A stretch of 64,000 nucleotides of DNA, taken from NCBI GenBank assembly GCA_018105865.1, contig CM030852.1, positions 12,955,845 to 13,019,844 of the forward strand, written 5' to 3'. The DNA is from Metaphire vulgaris. Lineage: Eukaryota > Annelida > Clitellata > Crassiclitellata > Megascolecidae. Of this stretch, positions 22,662 through 35,749 are shown one piece after another; the first letter of the stretch is position 1; each line of letters opens with the position of its first letter. Both the position numbers and the translations under genes were made by a program. Below the pieces are notes generated by a model, which was not told where the DNA came from, made no database searches, and saw only the letters and a list, made by a program, of their open reading frames with translations.

Positions 22662-24150
22662 ATGCGTTTTAGAGTGTCAATTCTTCTGCTATTGGCGTGC
22701 GTTAACTGCGTCATAAAAGTCGAAGCAAGTCAACCTCTTGGATGGGATCTATACGAATATAATGGCAATTTCGACGAAGACCGGTGTTCAGAAGTAGCTG
22801 AGATCAGAGATGATATCCGCGCCTTGAAATCTCTGGTGGAAGGTCTTCGTCAGAAATTAGATCCGGACTATAAGCCGCCTGTAAACGAGGATCAAAAAGG
22901 TTTTACATTCGTTAATCGACATTATATTACTGTTGTAAATATTATATTACTGTTGTTCATTCATTGTCAATTTCACAACTATCATTAGTACCAATTGTAT
23001 CAATTTAGATCTGCCTAAAATGCCTGTCTATGGCATTCTGTAATATCTCCTACAATTGGTATTGAGATTAGACATTTTAAAGTGAAATGTTGGCATGTTC
23101 TCATTTTTTCAGACGCGGTGCAATGTTCAGAAGGATTTGAGTATCTGCCAGAAGCCCAAGGTTGCTACAAAGTGATTATGGAAAGATATGAATGGTCTTC
23201 GGCGATAAAGAAATGCCAGAGTCTAAATGCTCATCTGATTTCAATCGATTCACGGGAAGAAAGTGAAGCCGTGACGAAATATCTGATCAAACAATTTGCA
23301 AGTAAGTTCAGTTATACATGAAGCCAACGCAACCAGAAACAATCTAACAGAACTACGTTATACTCTCAGTAATAATAATACGAAGTGAATGAGGCCAAAT
23401 CTAACATGTCGCATGGTTTTTAAAAGTTGTTTAGGAGGCGTTTGATACGAGTTATATTTGTATCTAATTCAATGAAAATATTCTCTTCACATTCACTGAT
23501 GATGATTTTGAGATGATGATAATGGTAATGATTATTATTATTATTATTATTATTATTACCTAGTCCAAACTAGTATTAGTAGTAGTAGTAGTAGTAGTAA
23601 AAAGTTTTCTTTAGTGGACCCACCCTCTTCTTGATCATGGTCATGATGATAATCTTGATGATCATAATCATGATGATGATGATGATGATGCTATAGATAT
23701 TTCGTCTTCATTATTTTGTATGTTTCAATAAATTCATTGGACAGGATCGCAGAGCCAGAATCAGGTGTCCTCGTTGGTGGAGTCTATCGGATAATTTATC
23801 ATTTTGAAAAGCATCAACTCAGTCCACAGACCGACTGAAACAATTTTCTTAATTCTTCTGGAAGACATCCGCCGAGGAAGAGGCCCCTTTCATTACACCC
23901 AATGGTCTAGACGGAGAACCTATCTTACGGAGGAAAGGAACAATGCGCGGAATTATTTTTGAACAGCCAATCCTTCATCTGGAATGATGTAGCGTGCAAC
24001 TTTATAAATTTAGAAAATTTGCAATGGCCTCAAATCTGGAGCGTCGACGACAGAAAGTCCGGTTCCCTGGAAGAGCAGTCACAGGTCCTGATGAATCTTC
24101 AGGCGTTGGAGAAATGTCTAAGAAACCAACTGATAATGAATCTTACTGAT
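22662..24150 (+). pseudogene. CTL-C: C-type lectin with intact exons 1-2 and decayed exon 3
   Basis: Exon 1 (22662-22899) and exon 2 (23113-23301) are open, have correct splice sites and are nearly identical to CTL-B: signal peptide MRFRVSILLLLACVNC, coiled coil and the first half of the CTLD. The exon 3 homologue (from 23745, after an intact acag acceptor) has several indels. The FWTSG-to-FVWKT segment is scrambled, EPN is lost, and the tail after the WND region is out of frame. A truncated product made of signal peptide, stalk and half a CTLD could still be expressed, but a functional lectin cannot. The palindrome seen in CTL-B exon 3 is absent. Confidence 0.75.
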
Positions 24151-24853
24151 AGCGAGTTCCTTAGCGACAAGTTTTCTTTTGCTTATCAAGACTTTTGGAC
24201 GTCATATCGGCGCGCAAACATGCATTACTTAGCAGCTCCGGGAGTCCCAGGTCCCAGTTCCCACTACGCCACTGGTTAATCACTGGACAGCCTTTCTAAC
24301 TGGCTAAATATATATGTACGATGCTGACGTAAGCTTACTTCAGCAACCTCCCGCCAGTAGTACTGCATTACATCAGAAAATGATTCTATAAACTTGATTC
24401 GTGTGCATAAAAATTTTCATGGTCATATTAGTGTTCAGGACACCAGCAGATACTACAGATTACAATTTAAGTTCTTTTAAAGTCAGCAACATTTTCATTG
24501 TAATGACCAGTGTAATTAATAATCATGGTATGAGTCCATTCAGTCAACAATATAGATTTGATGAAAATATTTACTTCAATTCAACTGATGATGATGATGA
24601 TGATACAAATAATGATGATGAGCATTATTACCCTTTGTCATTATTTTATGGATTATGATGATAATGGTCTGATGAGCGAAATCAATATGACATGTCATGA
24701 TGATGCTAATCACACGCTTTCAATTGCTTTGCCTGTTGCAGAACATGTTGTCAATGAATTATTTGATATTATCTGAGCCAAATACATATTTCTATCTTCG
24801 TTTGGTATAAGACGATCGGACTGAAATATTGCATTTGTATTAATGACTCTCTT

Positions 24854-25190
24854 CAACTCGCTATCAGATTTCCAACTGTAAAGCAAATTCATCCGGAAGA
24901 CATCCGCCGGGAAGGTGCCGGTGTTAAAACCACCCAATGGAAGGTCCGGAGAACCTGGCGCACGGAGGGTATGCTGATCAATGCCGGAAATATATTTGGC
25001 CCGCCAATCTTTGGTCTTTGATCATTCGTTTGCAACGTTAAAATATTTTAAAATTTGTTTTAGAGGCTACGCCCTTCATAACTTAATTTGTGCAATTAGT
25101 AAGAAATGTAGTAAGTTCCATTGGAAGAGCAGACACCTAGGCGGATTTTTATTAAATCTTCAGGCGTTGGAGAACAGCAATAATAACAAA
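24854..25190 (+). pseudogene. Relic of a CTL exon 3
   Basis: Scattered tracts (aactcgctatcagatttcc, ggaagacatccgccg, acacccaatgg-like, ggagaacc, tcttcaggcgttggagaa) align in order with exon 3 of CTL-B. Many indels destroy the frame. No exons 1-2 are associated. It shows that a further lectin copy existed between CTL-C and CTL-D. Confidence 0.6.
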
Positions 25191-25254
25191 ACAAATGATA
25201 ATTTTCCATCAACACCAGGTCTGACGCGTGATAATAGAGCGTGCGACAAGTTTT

Positions 25255-25416
25255 GGCACGCGTGCTGGATGGCACTTTTGAACGTGGATATCACGCGTGC
25301 TGGATGGCACGCATTGCTGGATGGCACGCTCCTGAATGGCACCCGTGCTGTATGGCACCGTGCTGGATGGCACGCGTGCTAGACGCCACTGGTTAATCAC
25401 TGTGCTGGATGGCACC
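25255..25416 (+). repeat. Minisatellite based on GCTGGATGGCAC
   Basis: About eight imperfect units of gctggatggcac with linkers such as gcgt and ccgt. It replaces the sequence that follows exon 3 in CTL-B and CTL-C; the conserved cgccactggttaatcactg is retained within it. Confidence 0.75.
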
Positions 25417-26541
25417 CTAACGGGCGATTTACATAGTACGATTTAAACTCTAAATTACTTATGAACCGCTCCGGCATTAATACTGGTTGCATTAGAAAAT
25501 GATTTACAAACTCAATCAGATTTCGTCTGTTAAAAAATTTATGGAGTCAAAATGAGGCAATGTTCAGGAAACTGCTGCATTTTAATAAATTAACTGTATT
25601 TTAAAGCAGAAGCAACATTTTCATTGTTGACCAGTGTAATTAATATTCGGTTGCAAGTCCATTTAGTCATAAATATTGTATGATGGTATGTTTTTGCGGA
25701 ACTGCCGGACCCATACAAATTGAACTCGAACATTGGTCCTCGACCTGAGTCAATGATGTCCACTCTTCTATCTTCCCGCCCAGAAAATTAAAGATTATTA
25801 ATTTATTACTTTTTTCTGTGGTAATGCTTTCTGATTCGCCTTTATAAGAAAATTGAATAGAATACTCACGTTCAAAGAAATAAATTAGTCGCTAATTTTA
25901 GGCATCATAAATAGGCATCAGGTCAAAAAACAAAACAAGAAAAATAGTTGAACCAATGTTTATTTGAGAATGCGATTGCTAACTTATCAGATAACCTTCT
26001 AGAGACCACTATTAAAGAACATGGCTTCAAGTCAGTGGCGTGACTTGGGGAGCCAGTGGACGGGGCCCCACACGTAAAATTTTGGGGGTGCAAAATTATC
26101 TGGAAAGCGATTTTTTTGGGGAGCGCAAAATATAAAATAATTGATAGGGTAAATAAGGAAAAATTTTATAAAACATAATACATATAAGGTAATTACATAA
26201 AATGTAGGGCTAATGATGTTTTTTGCTCGTCATTCTTTTCTGAAAAAGAGGGGACATATACCAGTTTCGCCTCGGACGCCGTCAACCCACTATACGCTAC
26301 TGCCTCAGCTGATGGTTGAACTGAGGCAAAAATCCGCATCAGACTCAATATGTAGGCCTATGCAAAATTTGTTTGTTACGTTTACGAAATGCAATTGCTG
26401 TCAATGTTGAGATAGAGCGACAGACGCAATTTACGATTTTTTCGTACCAGTGGGCATTTCTGCTACCATGTTCGGTAAATTGTTATTATTAATTATCATC
26501 GTTGTTATCATTCTCTTGTTATCATTCTCTCCACCACCACC

Positions 26542-26725
26542 CAGTGGCGGCTCTAGGATTTGGCAAGTGGGGGGTCGTTGGGGTGGCAACTTCTAATCAT
26601 GGGGCAACCATTTGTTGTTTAATGTATGTAGCGTTAAGTATAGGGTCCCAACTGGGGGGGCCAGTGGGGGCCATACACTCAATAGGGGGCACAGGCACCC
26701 TGCCTCCCCGGTGGGGCCGCCACTG
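26542..26725. mobile_element. hAT-type MITE (184 bp), family with 32009-32186
   Basis: Begins cagtggcggctctagg, ends ggggccgccactg, with perfect 8-bp TSD ccaccacc (26534-26541, 26726-26733). The interior (gtggcaacttctaatcatgg, ttgttgtttaatgtatgta) is the reverse complement of the copy at 32.0 kb. Confidence 0.85.
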
Positions 26726-27351
26726 CCACCACCCCTATCATCATCATCGTCGTCGTCGTTATCATCATCATCATCATCATCATCGTCACCTTCATCGTCA
26801 ATTCAGTAATTGGCTATATCTGTGTGAATTGCCACGTATAAAAGATTACATAGATTTACATTCTTTTGCAACGACGCACAGAAGCTAAAATGAAATACAC
26901 ACTAGGCTCATGCATTGGGCTTATTACACCCCTTTAGATGAAAACGTTTTTTAAAAGGCCTAAAAACTCAAATGTTAAGATTAAACACATGCAAAAGTCG
27001 ATTATAATAGTTTCTCTAACAAAAACAAGATTATGAACGTCACCTTATTGCAATGTCTTTAATGTCAGGCCTATTATAACAGTGGAAATTTTAAAACGGG
27101 ATTTATACATGCTTTGCGTGATTTAGATCATGTTTTTGCTACGGCCATATCAGCTTTAGCTCCAAGTTCAATGAAACTTTGCACGTTTGTCTATAGTGGA
27201 AATATTCACTACTTGCCAACACGGATGTTCAAATGACTAATCCAATGTTTAACAGTGACATAAATAAAAGTGTCGCTTTTAAAAATCGTTTAAATAATTA
27301 TTAGCAAATCTCTTTCCATCGTCCGAAGGAAGACGTCAAACTCCAGATTTA

Positions 27352-28119
27352 CTAAAAAACTAAAATGTACATACGTTGGTCATCTTGGCGATCAGTGAAG
27401 GGATTCGAGAAACCAGCAATTAATTCATGTTTATCGTTGTCATAATGATACACAATTCTCCAAGGCGACAAGACTGGATCGTCGGGACCAAATCCATAAT
27501 ACTTCCTCCATGATTCTGCAAACGGGTATCGGAAGCCAAAGGAACAAAACGCCAATTTTCGTCAGAATCGCTGTTACATTTGAAATTAAAGTGTAAATCG
27601 TCTTGGTTTGATAGAAACTCGTCTAGCATTCTTTCATCCGAAGTGCTGTGTTCTGCTGTTAACCCCTTAACTGGGGATCCCGGATATATCCGTCCATTTT
27701 ACATTGAGTTACGGTTAAATACCCAGTTAAGGGGTTAAATACTTCGTTGTTTGGCTCCTGCGTTCGATCGTTAGGTTGAATAAATCAAGATCATCTTTAC
27801 CTTGTATTCGGCGTATAAGGAAGAGATAAAAGCGTTTTGTATTCGTTGACGTGGCGTTGCATTCATTGGTTCGATTTACGTCAAGAATCGATTCTACGCT
27901 CATCCCACTCATATTCGGCTTAACTTTATGGAAACCTTTCCAACCATTTAAATAAGGATCGTAATATGCGACAAAATACAAATATTCACAAAATGCTGTA
28001 AGAAGTCTGTATGCGTCATACTTCACGAATGACATTTTGCGTATGAGTGTTCCGTTCGTGTGGCAAACGTAGATGCAAACATGAAGATTGTCGTTTCGGC
28101 CTATTATTAGAACGTGTCA
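27352..28119 (-). pseudogene. PL3: 5'-truncated PL copy carrying a TTAA MITE
   Basis: The minus strand retains the middle and C-terminal part of exon 2 (CHTNGTLIRKMSFVKYDAYR, then YYDPYLNGWKG, TKRFYLFLIRRI, FNLTIERRS, then DDPVLSPWRIVYHYDND, ending RMYILVF). The N-terminal third of exon 2 and exon 1 are missing. The coding sequence stops abruptly near 28119, where it is fused to the CTL-D 3' flank. A 72-bp TTAA-flanked element splits the KHLAAEYSAS region and adds a frameshift. It is clearly non-functional. Confidence 0.8.
27663..27734. mobile_element. 72-bp TTAA-flanked MITE (piggyBac-like) in PL3
   Basis: Perfect 13-bp terminal repeats ccccttaactggg / cccagttaagggg, flanked by TTAA on both sides (27659-27662, 27735-27738). 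The TTAA target and CCC...GGG ends are typical of piggyBac-type elements. Comparison with the uninterrupted sequence in the other PL copies confirms the insertion. Confidence 0.85.
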
Positions 28120-28471
28120 ACAATGAAAATGTTGTTGACTTTAGAAGGAAATAATCTGTAACATGCTGGTGTCCTGAACACTAATAAGACCATGAAAATT
28201 TTACATGCCATCCAGAACTTCTTGCATAATTTTCTGATGCAATGCAGTACTACTGCCGGGAGGATGCTGGAGTAAGGCGTATACGTCAGTATCGTACTAA
28301 ATAAAGGCCAGTCAGAAAGGATGTCCAGTGATTAACCAGTGGCGATGGGGAACTGGGACTCCCGGAGCTGCTAAGTAATGCATGTTTGCGCGCCGATATG
28401 ACGTCCAAAAGTCTTGATAAGCAAAAGAAAACTTGTCGCTACTCTATTATCATTACCAGTAGGGCCTACTT

Positions 28472-30243
<1,772 letters not shown>

Positions 30244-30860
30244 TATGCTGGCAATACAGTCTATCCTCGCTAACAGAATGTTCGTCGGCTTTTGACATCT
30301 GCGAAAGCATGCAGGCGTACTTATATCGATCACCAGATTTAGTGACCTGGATGCTAGCGAGTTTGTTGTAGGTAAGCGATTGTCCTGCATGGTCGACTAT
30401 ATTCTCACAGACAGGGTGTAGTATAGTTGAGTCGAAGTGCCAATGAGTCATCGGAGAACTCGGTTCCAATTACTAAGCGGTAAATTATCTCAAACCATGA
30501 AGGCATCGTAGATCTATGACTGCAACACATGTTGAATATTCTACCAGATTATCTGTTGATGCCAGGTAAGTAACTTACTGCTACATGTATATCCCTAGAC
30601 ACGTACTGTTCAAATGGATATTCGGGATGTTTGTTTTACTACTTAAAAGTTGTCAGACATTGCGTTTTTAATTACGTCTGACTGGGTGCTCAAGTCAGGA
30701 CTATAACAATAATAATAGCGAGTAACAACTACAGTTAGCTTAGGCTCAAATGGCGCAGTATGCACAGTTATGTGAGAAACACTTCGTCTCCTCCATTTGT
30801 CTATTTACGCAGATGTTGGGTTTGTTTATTGTACGCATATGCGTTGTTCTTTTGCATCCG
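30244..30860 (-). other. CTL-D promoter-side flank, inverted copy of 22050-22660
   Basis: Near-continuous homology to the region upstream of CTL-C, including the TATAAGTA element (minus, ~30325-30335) and acgcatatgcgt near 30835. No independent gene. Confidence 0.65.
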
Positions 30861-31459
30861 AGTCTACAAATGTACACTCGAAATATGCAAAGCCTGTTCG
30901 CAACGCTCGCACACTAAAACAGCACAAGAGGCCACACATGCAAACTGTGTTCAAGAAAAGTTTGGAACCGAGAAAGAACAAATTTTTAGTGCAAGGGTTG
31001 TGGACAAATAGAATAGTTTGATCGAGTTGGCAGTGACAATAGAAACAGTAAAGGTTTAATGTGAAAGTAAGTTTTTAAACCTAGAGAGTTATTACGGTTG
31101 TTTTCGCACAGGCTAACGTAGTCTCCTAAACCACTTTAAATCTCAGTATTGTTATTAGTAGTATTATTAATACTGTTGTTAATGTAAGTACGTTGGACCC
31201 AAATTCTTGAAGAAACATATTCCAAACTGATTAATTAGAGAAATCGTCACTTGAATCGCAAAACTAACCTCTGTACATTGCAGCCATATTGATTAAGTTG
31301 GGTTGAAATAACATCCAAATAAAACCTTCAATGGCTTAACTTTAAAGCGTTCTAACTTATAAGAAAACGGACGGAAAATATTAAACTTTCAAAGCAATTC
31401 TAATCAGCAAGCATTGGGAGCGTAGTTTAACTGAACATGAATGGCAATTTCTTATATTG

Positions 31460-31712
31460 AACCCGGACTTTTTTCGCGTGAGAAATCTAATATTTTGGGT
31501 AAAAGTCTAATAAAACTACGGGGGAAAACGTGCGGATGACCTTTTTTGCCTGTCAACCTATTTTTCGGTAAAAGCGTAGTAAAATTAGGGAAAATTTTCT
31601 TTTGGCAGCCCTTTTCGGCAAAGTCTATTGATTTTTCTCTTCTCTTTCCATCCCCCACCAACTTCCTACGAACTCATTTCACCCCCCTTACCAAGAAATC
31701 CTGGAACCGCCA
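31460..31712. repeat. Interspersed repeat, relative of 57793-58088
   Basis: ttttgcctgtcaacctattttt, ggcaaagtctattgattt, caccaacttcctacgaa and aaatcctggaaccgccac occur in the same order at 57.9-58.09 kb. The right end reads gtggcggttccagg in reverse, an hAT-like terminus. The left end is unclear. Confidence 0.55.
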
Positions 31713-31889
31713 CAGACGCATTTCTCACTTTCTATGAGAAACTAATGTTATCAGCCAAACGTAATTGCTCATAATTCTGAAGAATGCGTCCTACCAGGCT
31801 ACCAGTAACCTAATTTTCGCTAGGTGGAACCGCATCACTTTGGAATTTGAAGAAAAACGTAGATGTTTTCAAGTAGGATATATTACCAC

Positions 31890-32674
31890 AGGACTGCACC
31901 AAATTCCATGCAGTTCGACCAAGGGCCGGGGAAAACATTTACAATGAAACGGCGGTACTGGTTTTATTGACCCGCCCTGTATATAGCAATAGAATAACAA
32001 AACCCAGACAGTGGCGGCTCCACCGGGGGAGCAGGGGGCCCGTGCCCCCTATTGAGTGCCTGGCCTCCCAGTGGCCCCCTGTTGGTACCATATACTACAT
32101 ACATTAAACAACAAATGGTTGGCCCCCATGATTAGAAGTTGCCACCCCAAAGCCCCCCCACTTGCCAAATCCTAGAACCGCCACTGCACCCAGATGACTG
32201 AGAGTGACAATTCAATGAATGCATTGTGATGATAAATTTACAACACATGTGATCTTTTGGCTGTAGAAACCATAGATTTTAATTACTGCCAGATAAAGTC
32301 TATGTCGTCTGAAATTGAAGACAGATTTCCACCATTTTACTCTGAGGATGTTTCAATTAAATGTGCATGCTCTAAATGTAATGTAATGCAATAGAGTTTA
32401 TATAGCGCCTCCTCTTCTGCCTTAATTAAAAGTCACTCAGAAGCGTTCGAGCGCTGTTGCCATGCAAAGCCAACGTTAGAAGCACTGTTGACAGCGGTAA
32501 CGCCTCTGGTGGAAAATTAGCTTCAATTTTTCGACGTCTTAACCACGGATTGTCTCCATCTAGTGTATAATTAAAATCTATGATATCCAAGCGCTTGAAA
32601 GATTGCATGGAACATGAAATCTCTTAAGCATTTTTAGAAATGTAGGCTAATGCGCCCATTTGAAACAAATTGTT

Positions 32675-32680
<6 letters not shown>
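31890..32680. repeat. Segmental duplication, partner of 14885-19880
   Basis: Compact copy (~0.8 kb, ~0.6 kb without its MITE) of sequence spread over 5 kb at 14.9-19.9 kb, where LINEs and a hAT element have been inserted. Confidence 0.65.
32009..32186. mobile_element. hAT-type MITE (178 bp)
   Basis: Ends are cagtggcggctccacc and agaaccgccactg; flanking 8-mers are aacccaga and cacccaga (7/8). The paralogous site at ~14990 (acacagagatgg) is empty. Confidence 0.8.
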
Positions 32681-32711
<31 letters not shown>

Positions 32712-33470
32712 TTTCCCTGATGGAAACATTAATTTAAAAAATTAGGGAAACAGCAGTCAGTCAAAATTATTCAAGCACTTTTTATTGTTAGAACACTAAA
32801 AAAAGAAAAGATGAATAAGAAGTCATATTGTTCAGCGTTCAAAAGCACTTCACTGCAAGCAAAGTCACTCGAGAGAGGGAGGGTAACATTCTTGCTTACC
32901 AAGGCATTGGTGCCCAGCATTTGCCACACTTTATTCGGCAGTTTTTTAAAAAAAGTGTGCATCTTGCTTGTTTCTCATTGGGAACATTTTGATGATCCGT
33001 TCTGTCTCTGTGCCCTTCAAGCACGAGGACGATAACCATGGCTCGTTGCCGATGTTCTAGATTTCAAAGATTCTATCAAACTGTGCTTGATGCAGCGATA
33101 AAATGAGTTGGTCAAATTCTCCTCCTACTTCCACGTGAACTCTCCAAGCTGTGACACATGGAAAATGATGCATGTACCATATACGGTACTTGAAAATTAT
33201 GCACGTGCTAAGCGTGAAAATGTTTTTGAGTTGAAAAATAAAGTCAAAGTCAATCAATAAAATATAAATTACTAAGATTTATCATATACCGAATTATGTG
33301 TAAAGTTTGTGCTTAGTTTATTTGTTTATTATTAGGTTTATTTTATTATTTTTTTATTATTTAGTTTTGTTCAGTTGATTTGTGTCTTCCTTGGTTGTGT
33401 ACTACTGGTTGTGTACTAATTTTTTATGCTGTGCTTGTCACGAATAAAGATGATTATTATTATTCAATAT
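32680..33470. other. Intergenic with (TA)n(TG)n and a LINE-type 3' tail
   Basis: (TA)n(TG)n lies at about 32680-32712. 33300-33470 ends in cttgtcacgaataaagatga plus ATT units, typical of a LINE 3' terminus with its own polyadenylation signal. Short frames between are not convincing. Confidence 0.4.
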
Positions 33471-33736
33471 TAGTATAAAGAAATCGTAATTTGAACATTT
33501 GATCTCTGCCAGTCGTATGGGACATGTACAGTTTATCCACTCGTCATGTGATAACGTTATAATCTTTGTCCAGATTGCGATAGATTTCTCGAAATGTTTA
33601 GCGTACATGTGGCTTGAAAACACGGATGCTTATCTGGACAATCCCCTGGCATTGGCATTGCCTTACATTGATCATTCTCCATTAGACCTATAAGTGTCCT
33701 TCCTCTTCAAGATGCAACCAACTAAGGTCTAAATAC

Positions 33737-35704
33737 TCATTGCAAGCGAATAATGTATAGTTGCTGGTCATCAATATAGTAATTCCGGACACCGGCCAGC
33801 AGTTCATATTTATCGCTGTCGTAATAATACGAAATCAACCAGAATGATAACACTGCATCGTCGGGACCTATTCCACGCTCCTTCCTCATCGATGCTGAAC
33901 GAGAACCATCGGAAGCCAACGGAGCAAAGCACCAATTGTCAACAACAGCAGAATCATTGCTACATTGGAAGATATAGAAGAATCGATCACCACTATTTGA
34001 GTTAAATTCGTCTACCAGATTTTCATCTGAAGCGTTGAATTCTTCAGCTGCTAACTGCCCGCCGATGTTAGCCCTGCGTTCAAGCGTTATTAGGTTGACT
34101 AACTGTAAATCAGTTCGCTTCTCTGCTGCGTGACATATGATGAAGAACGAGAAGCGTTTTGTACCTCGTTGACGTACCTCTATCCTCCACAGTTTTCCTC
34201 ACGTCGGTACTCGATTCCACGCAGAAGTCGTTCGTTCCACGGTAGTGCCACACGATTTTGTTAGAATTCACCGGACTATTAAAACGAGGATCGTAATATG
34301 GAATAAAAAACGTATATTGGCCGAACGTTGCCTTAAGGTCGAACCTAACAACGCGCACAAGGGATACTTTGCGAATGAGTGTTCCGTTGACGCTACAAAC
34401 GTATACATAATTGTAGTTTCGGCCAATTGCTAGCACATGTCCGTCGTTTGAGAACGATATAAGAAATGGAATGTCGTCAGTGGGACATGGGAACTTTCTC
34501 ACCAAATGATCCTTCCATCTTATCTGCCACGCTCCCGCAGTTAACATGCTAATGATTAAGAGACTCCTCGATTGCTTGTTCCATGCCATTCGATACGGCT
34601 GTCTGATCTCATCAGTGTTTATTATCAAGAGAAGACTAAACGGATGTCTGTCCTCATAGACGCGAATATGCGATCTATCGCTCCTAGAACCATTCTGATT
34701 CGTGTCCCATCGGCGACATAGAACGGCGACGAACTGGTCGAGTTTAGTGACCGACAAAGCAGTATATGGAGCCACATCAAAAATCGAGATGATTCGAATT
34801 TTTTCTGAAATTTACACACCAATAATCATATCATCGTAACAATGTATATCACATCGAACTCCATGCGATGCCAATATGCTTCACATCCATGCGATGCCAA
34901 TATACCTATGCTTCACATCCATTCATTATCGCAGTGGTTCTTAACCGAGCATACTCGTACCCCTTAGGGGTATTTGAAGGACGTTGTGGGGATACTGAAT
35001 AATCCGATAATAAAGTCTGTTTAAAAACTTTTACTACAAGTTACCCTGTTTAGTATACAAAAACACTCAAAAATTGTACTAAATTGGAAATTCTAAAGAA
35101 AAATCCCACTTTCTGGCATGTGCACAATCTATGGCAGATGTTTGTTGTGGTTTATAATTATTTTCAGTTTATAATTATTTTCAATAACCCACTATTTGTC
35201 CAGGGATAAGGTACGCTGGTAGGGGGTACTTCGTTCTCTTATACTTGTTTCAGGGTTGCGTAATAGTAAAAACGTTAAGAACCACTGCATTATCGCAACA
35301 GTCTTTCTTCGGATATTTGGAAACCAAAATACTCAGGCTACAACTACGGTTATTCCTACTCGGAAATCTACAGTGTATTTTCGAGTAGCCAGGGCTATAT
35401 GAGATTTAATGTCTGTGTCAAATGAGATTTCATCCTGTTATTTAGATCACTTAGCCGCAGGTCAATAGTTAATTAAGGCGAGGATCTCATTCCAGCCAGT
35501 CAGCGATAGCATTATTCTCACTAGGAAATTCATAATTTGGCGAATACATCGCTTTCTTGTCTTGTTTAATCTTGACTTACTTTTCTCCACGGATATCACT
35601 TCATATTCTGTTTCGGTGACGTTATCGTAATGGATCGAAGCAAACGATCGATTTAAATCAACGACCAACAGAAGAATCATCGTTCGACCGAAAAAAGACG
35701 ACAT
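33737..35704 (-). pseudogene. PL4: PL copy with one frameshift in exon 2
   Basis: Exon 1 is 35704-35581 (MSSFFGRTMILLLVVDLNRS, stalk IHYDNVTETEYEVISVEK). Exon 2 is 34804-33737. The first part reads SHIRVYEDRHPFSLLLIINT, AGAWQIRWKDHLVRKFPCP, NDGHVLAI, YVYVCSVNGTLIRKVSL. One extra base around 34157-34170 throws the frame, and the original frame then stops at 34110. In the shifted frame all later landmarks are intact to the normal stop at 33737 (GPDDAVLSFWLISYYYDSD, QLYIIRLQ). Total exon length is 3n+1, consistent with a single indel. The ~776-bp intron is longer than usual because it holds a hAT MITE. Confidence 0.8.
34932..35287. mobile_element. hAT-type MITE (356 bp) in PL4 intron
   Basis: Ends are cagtggttcttaac and gttaagaaccactg, with perfect 8-bp TSD cattatcg (34924-34931, 35288-35295). 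Related by its ends to the element at 15378 (cagcggttctcaac). Confidence 0.85.
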
Positions 35705-35749
35705 TTCGACTGAAAAGCGATTTTCAACTGTGCTTAGACAAGATTTCAC

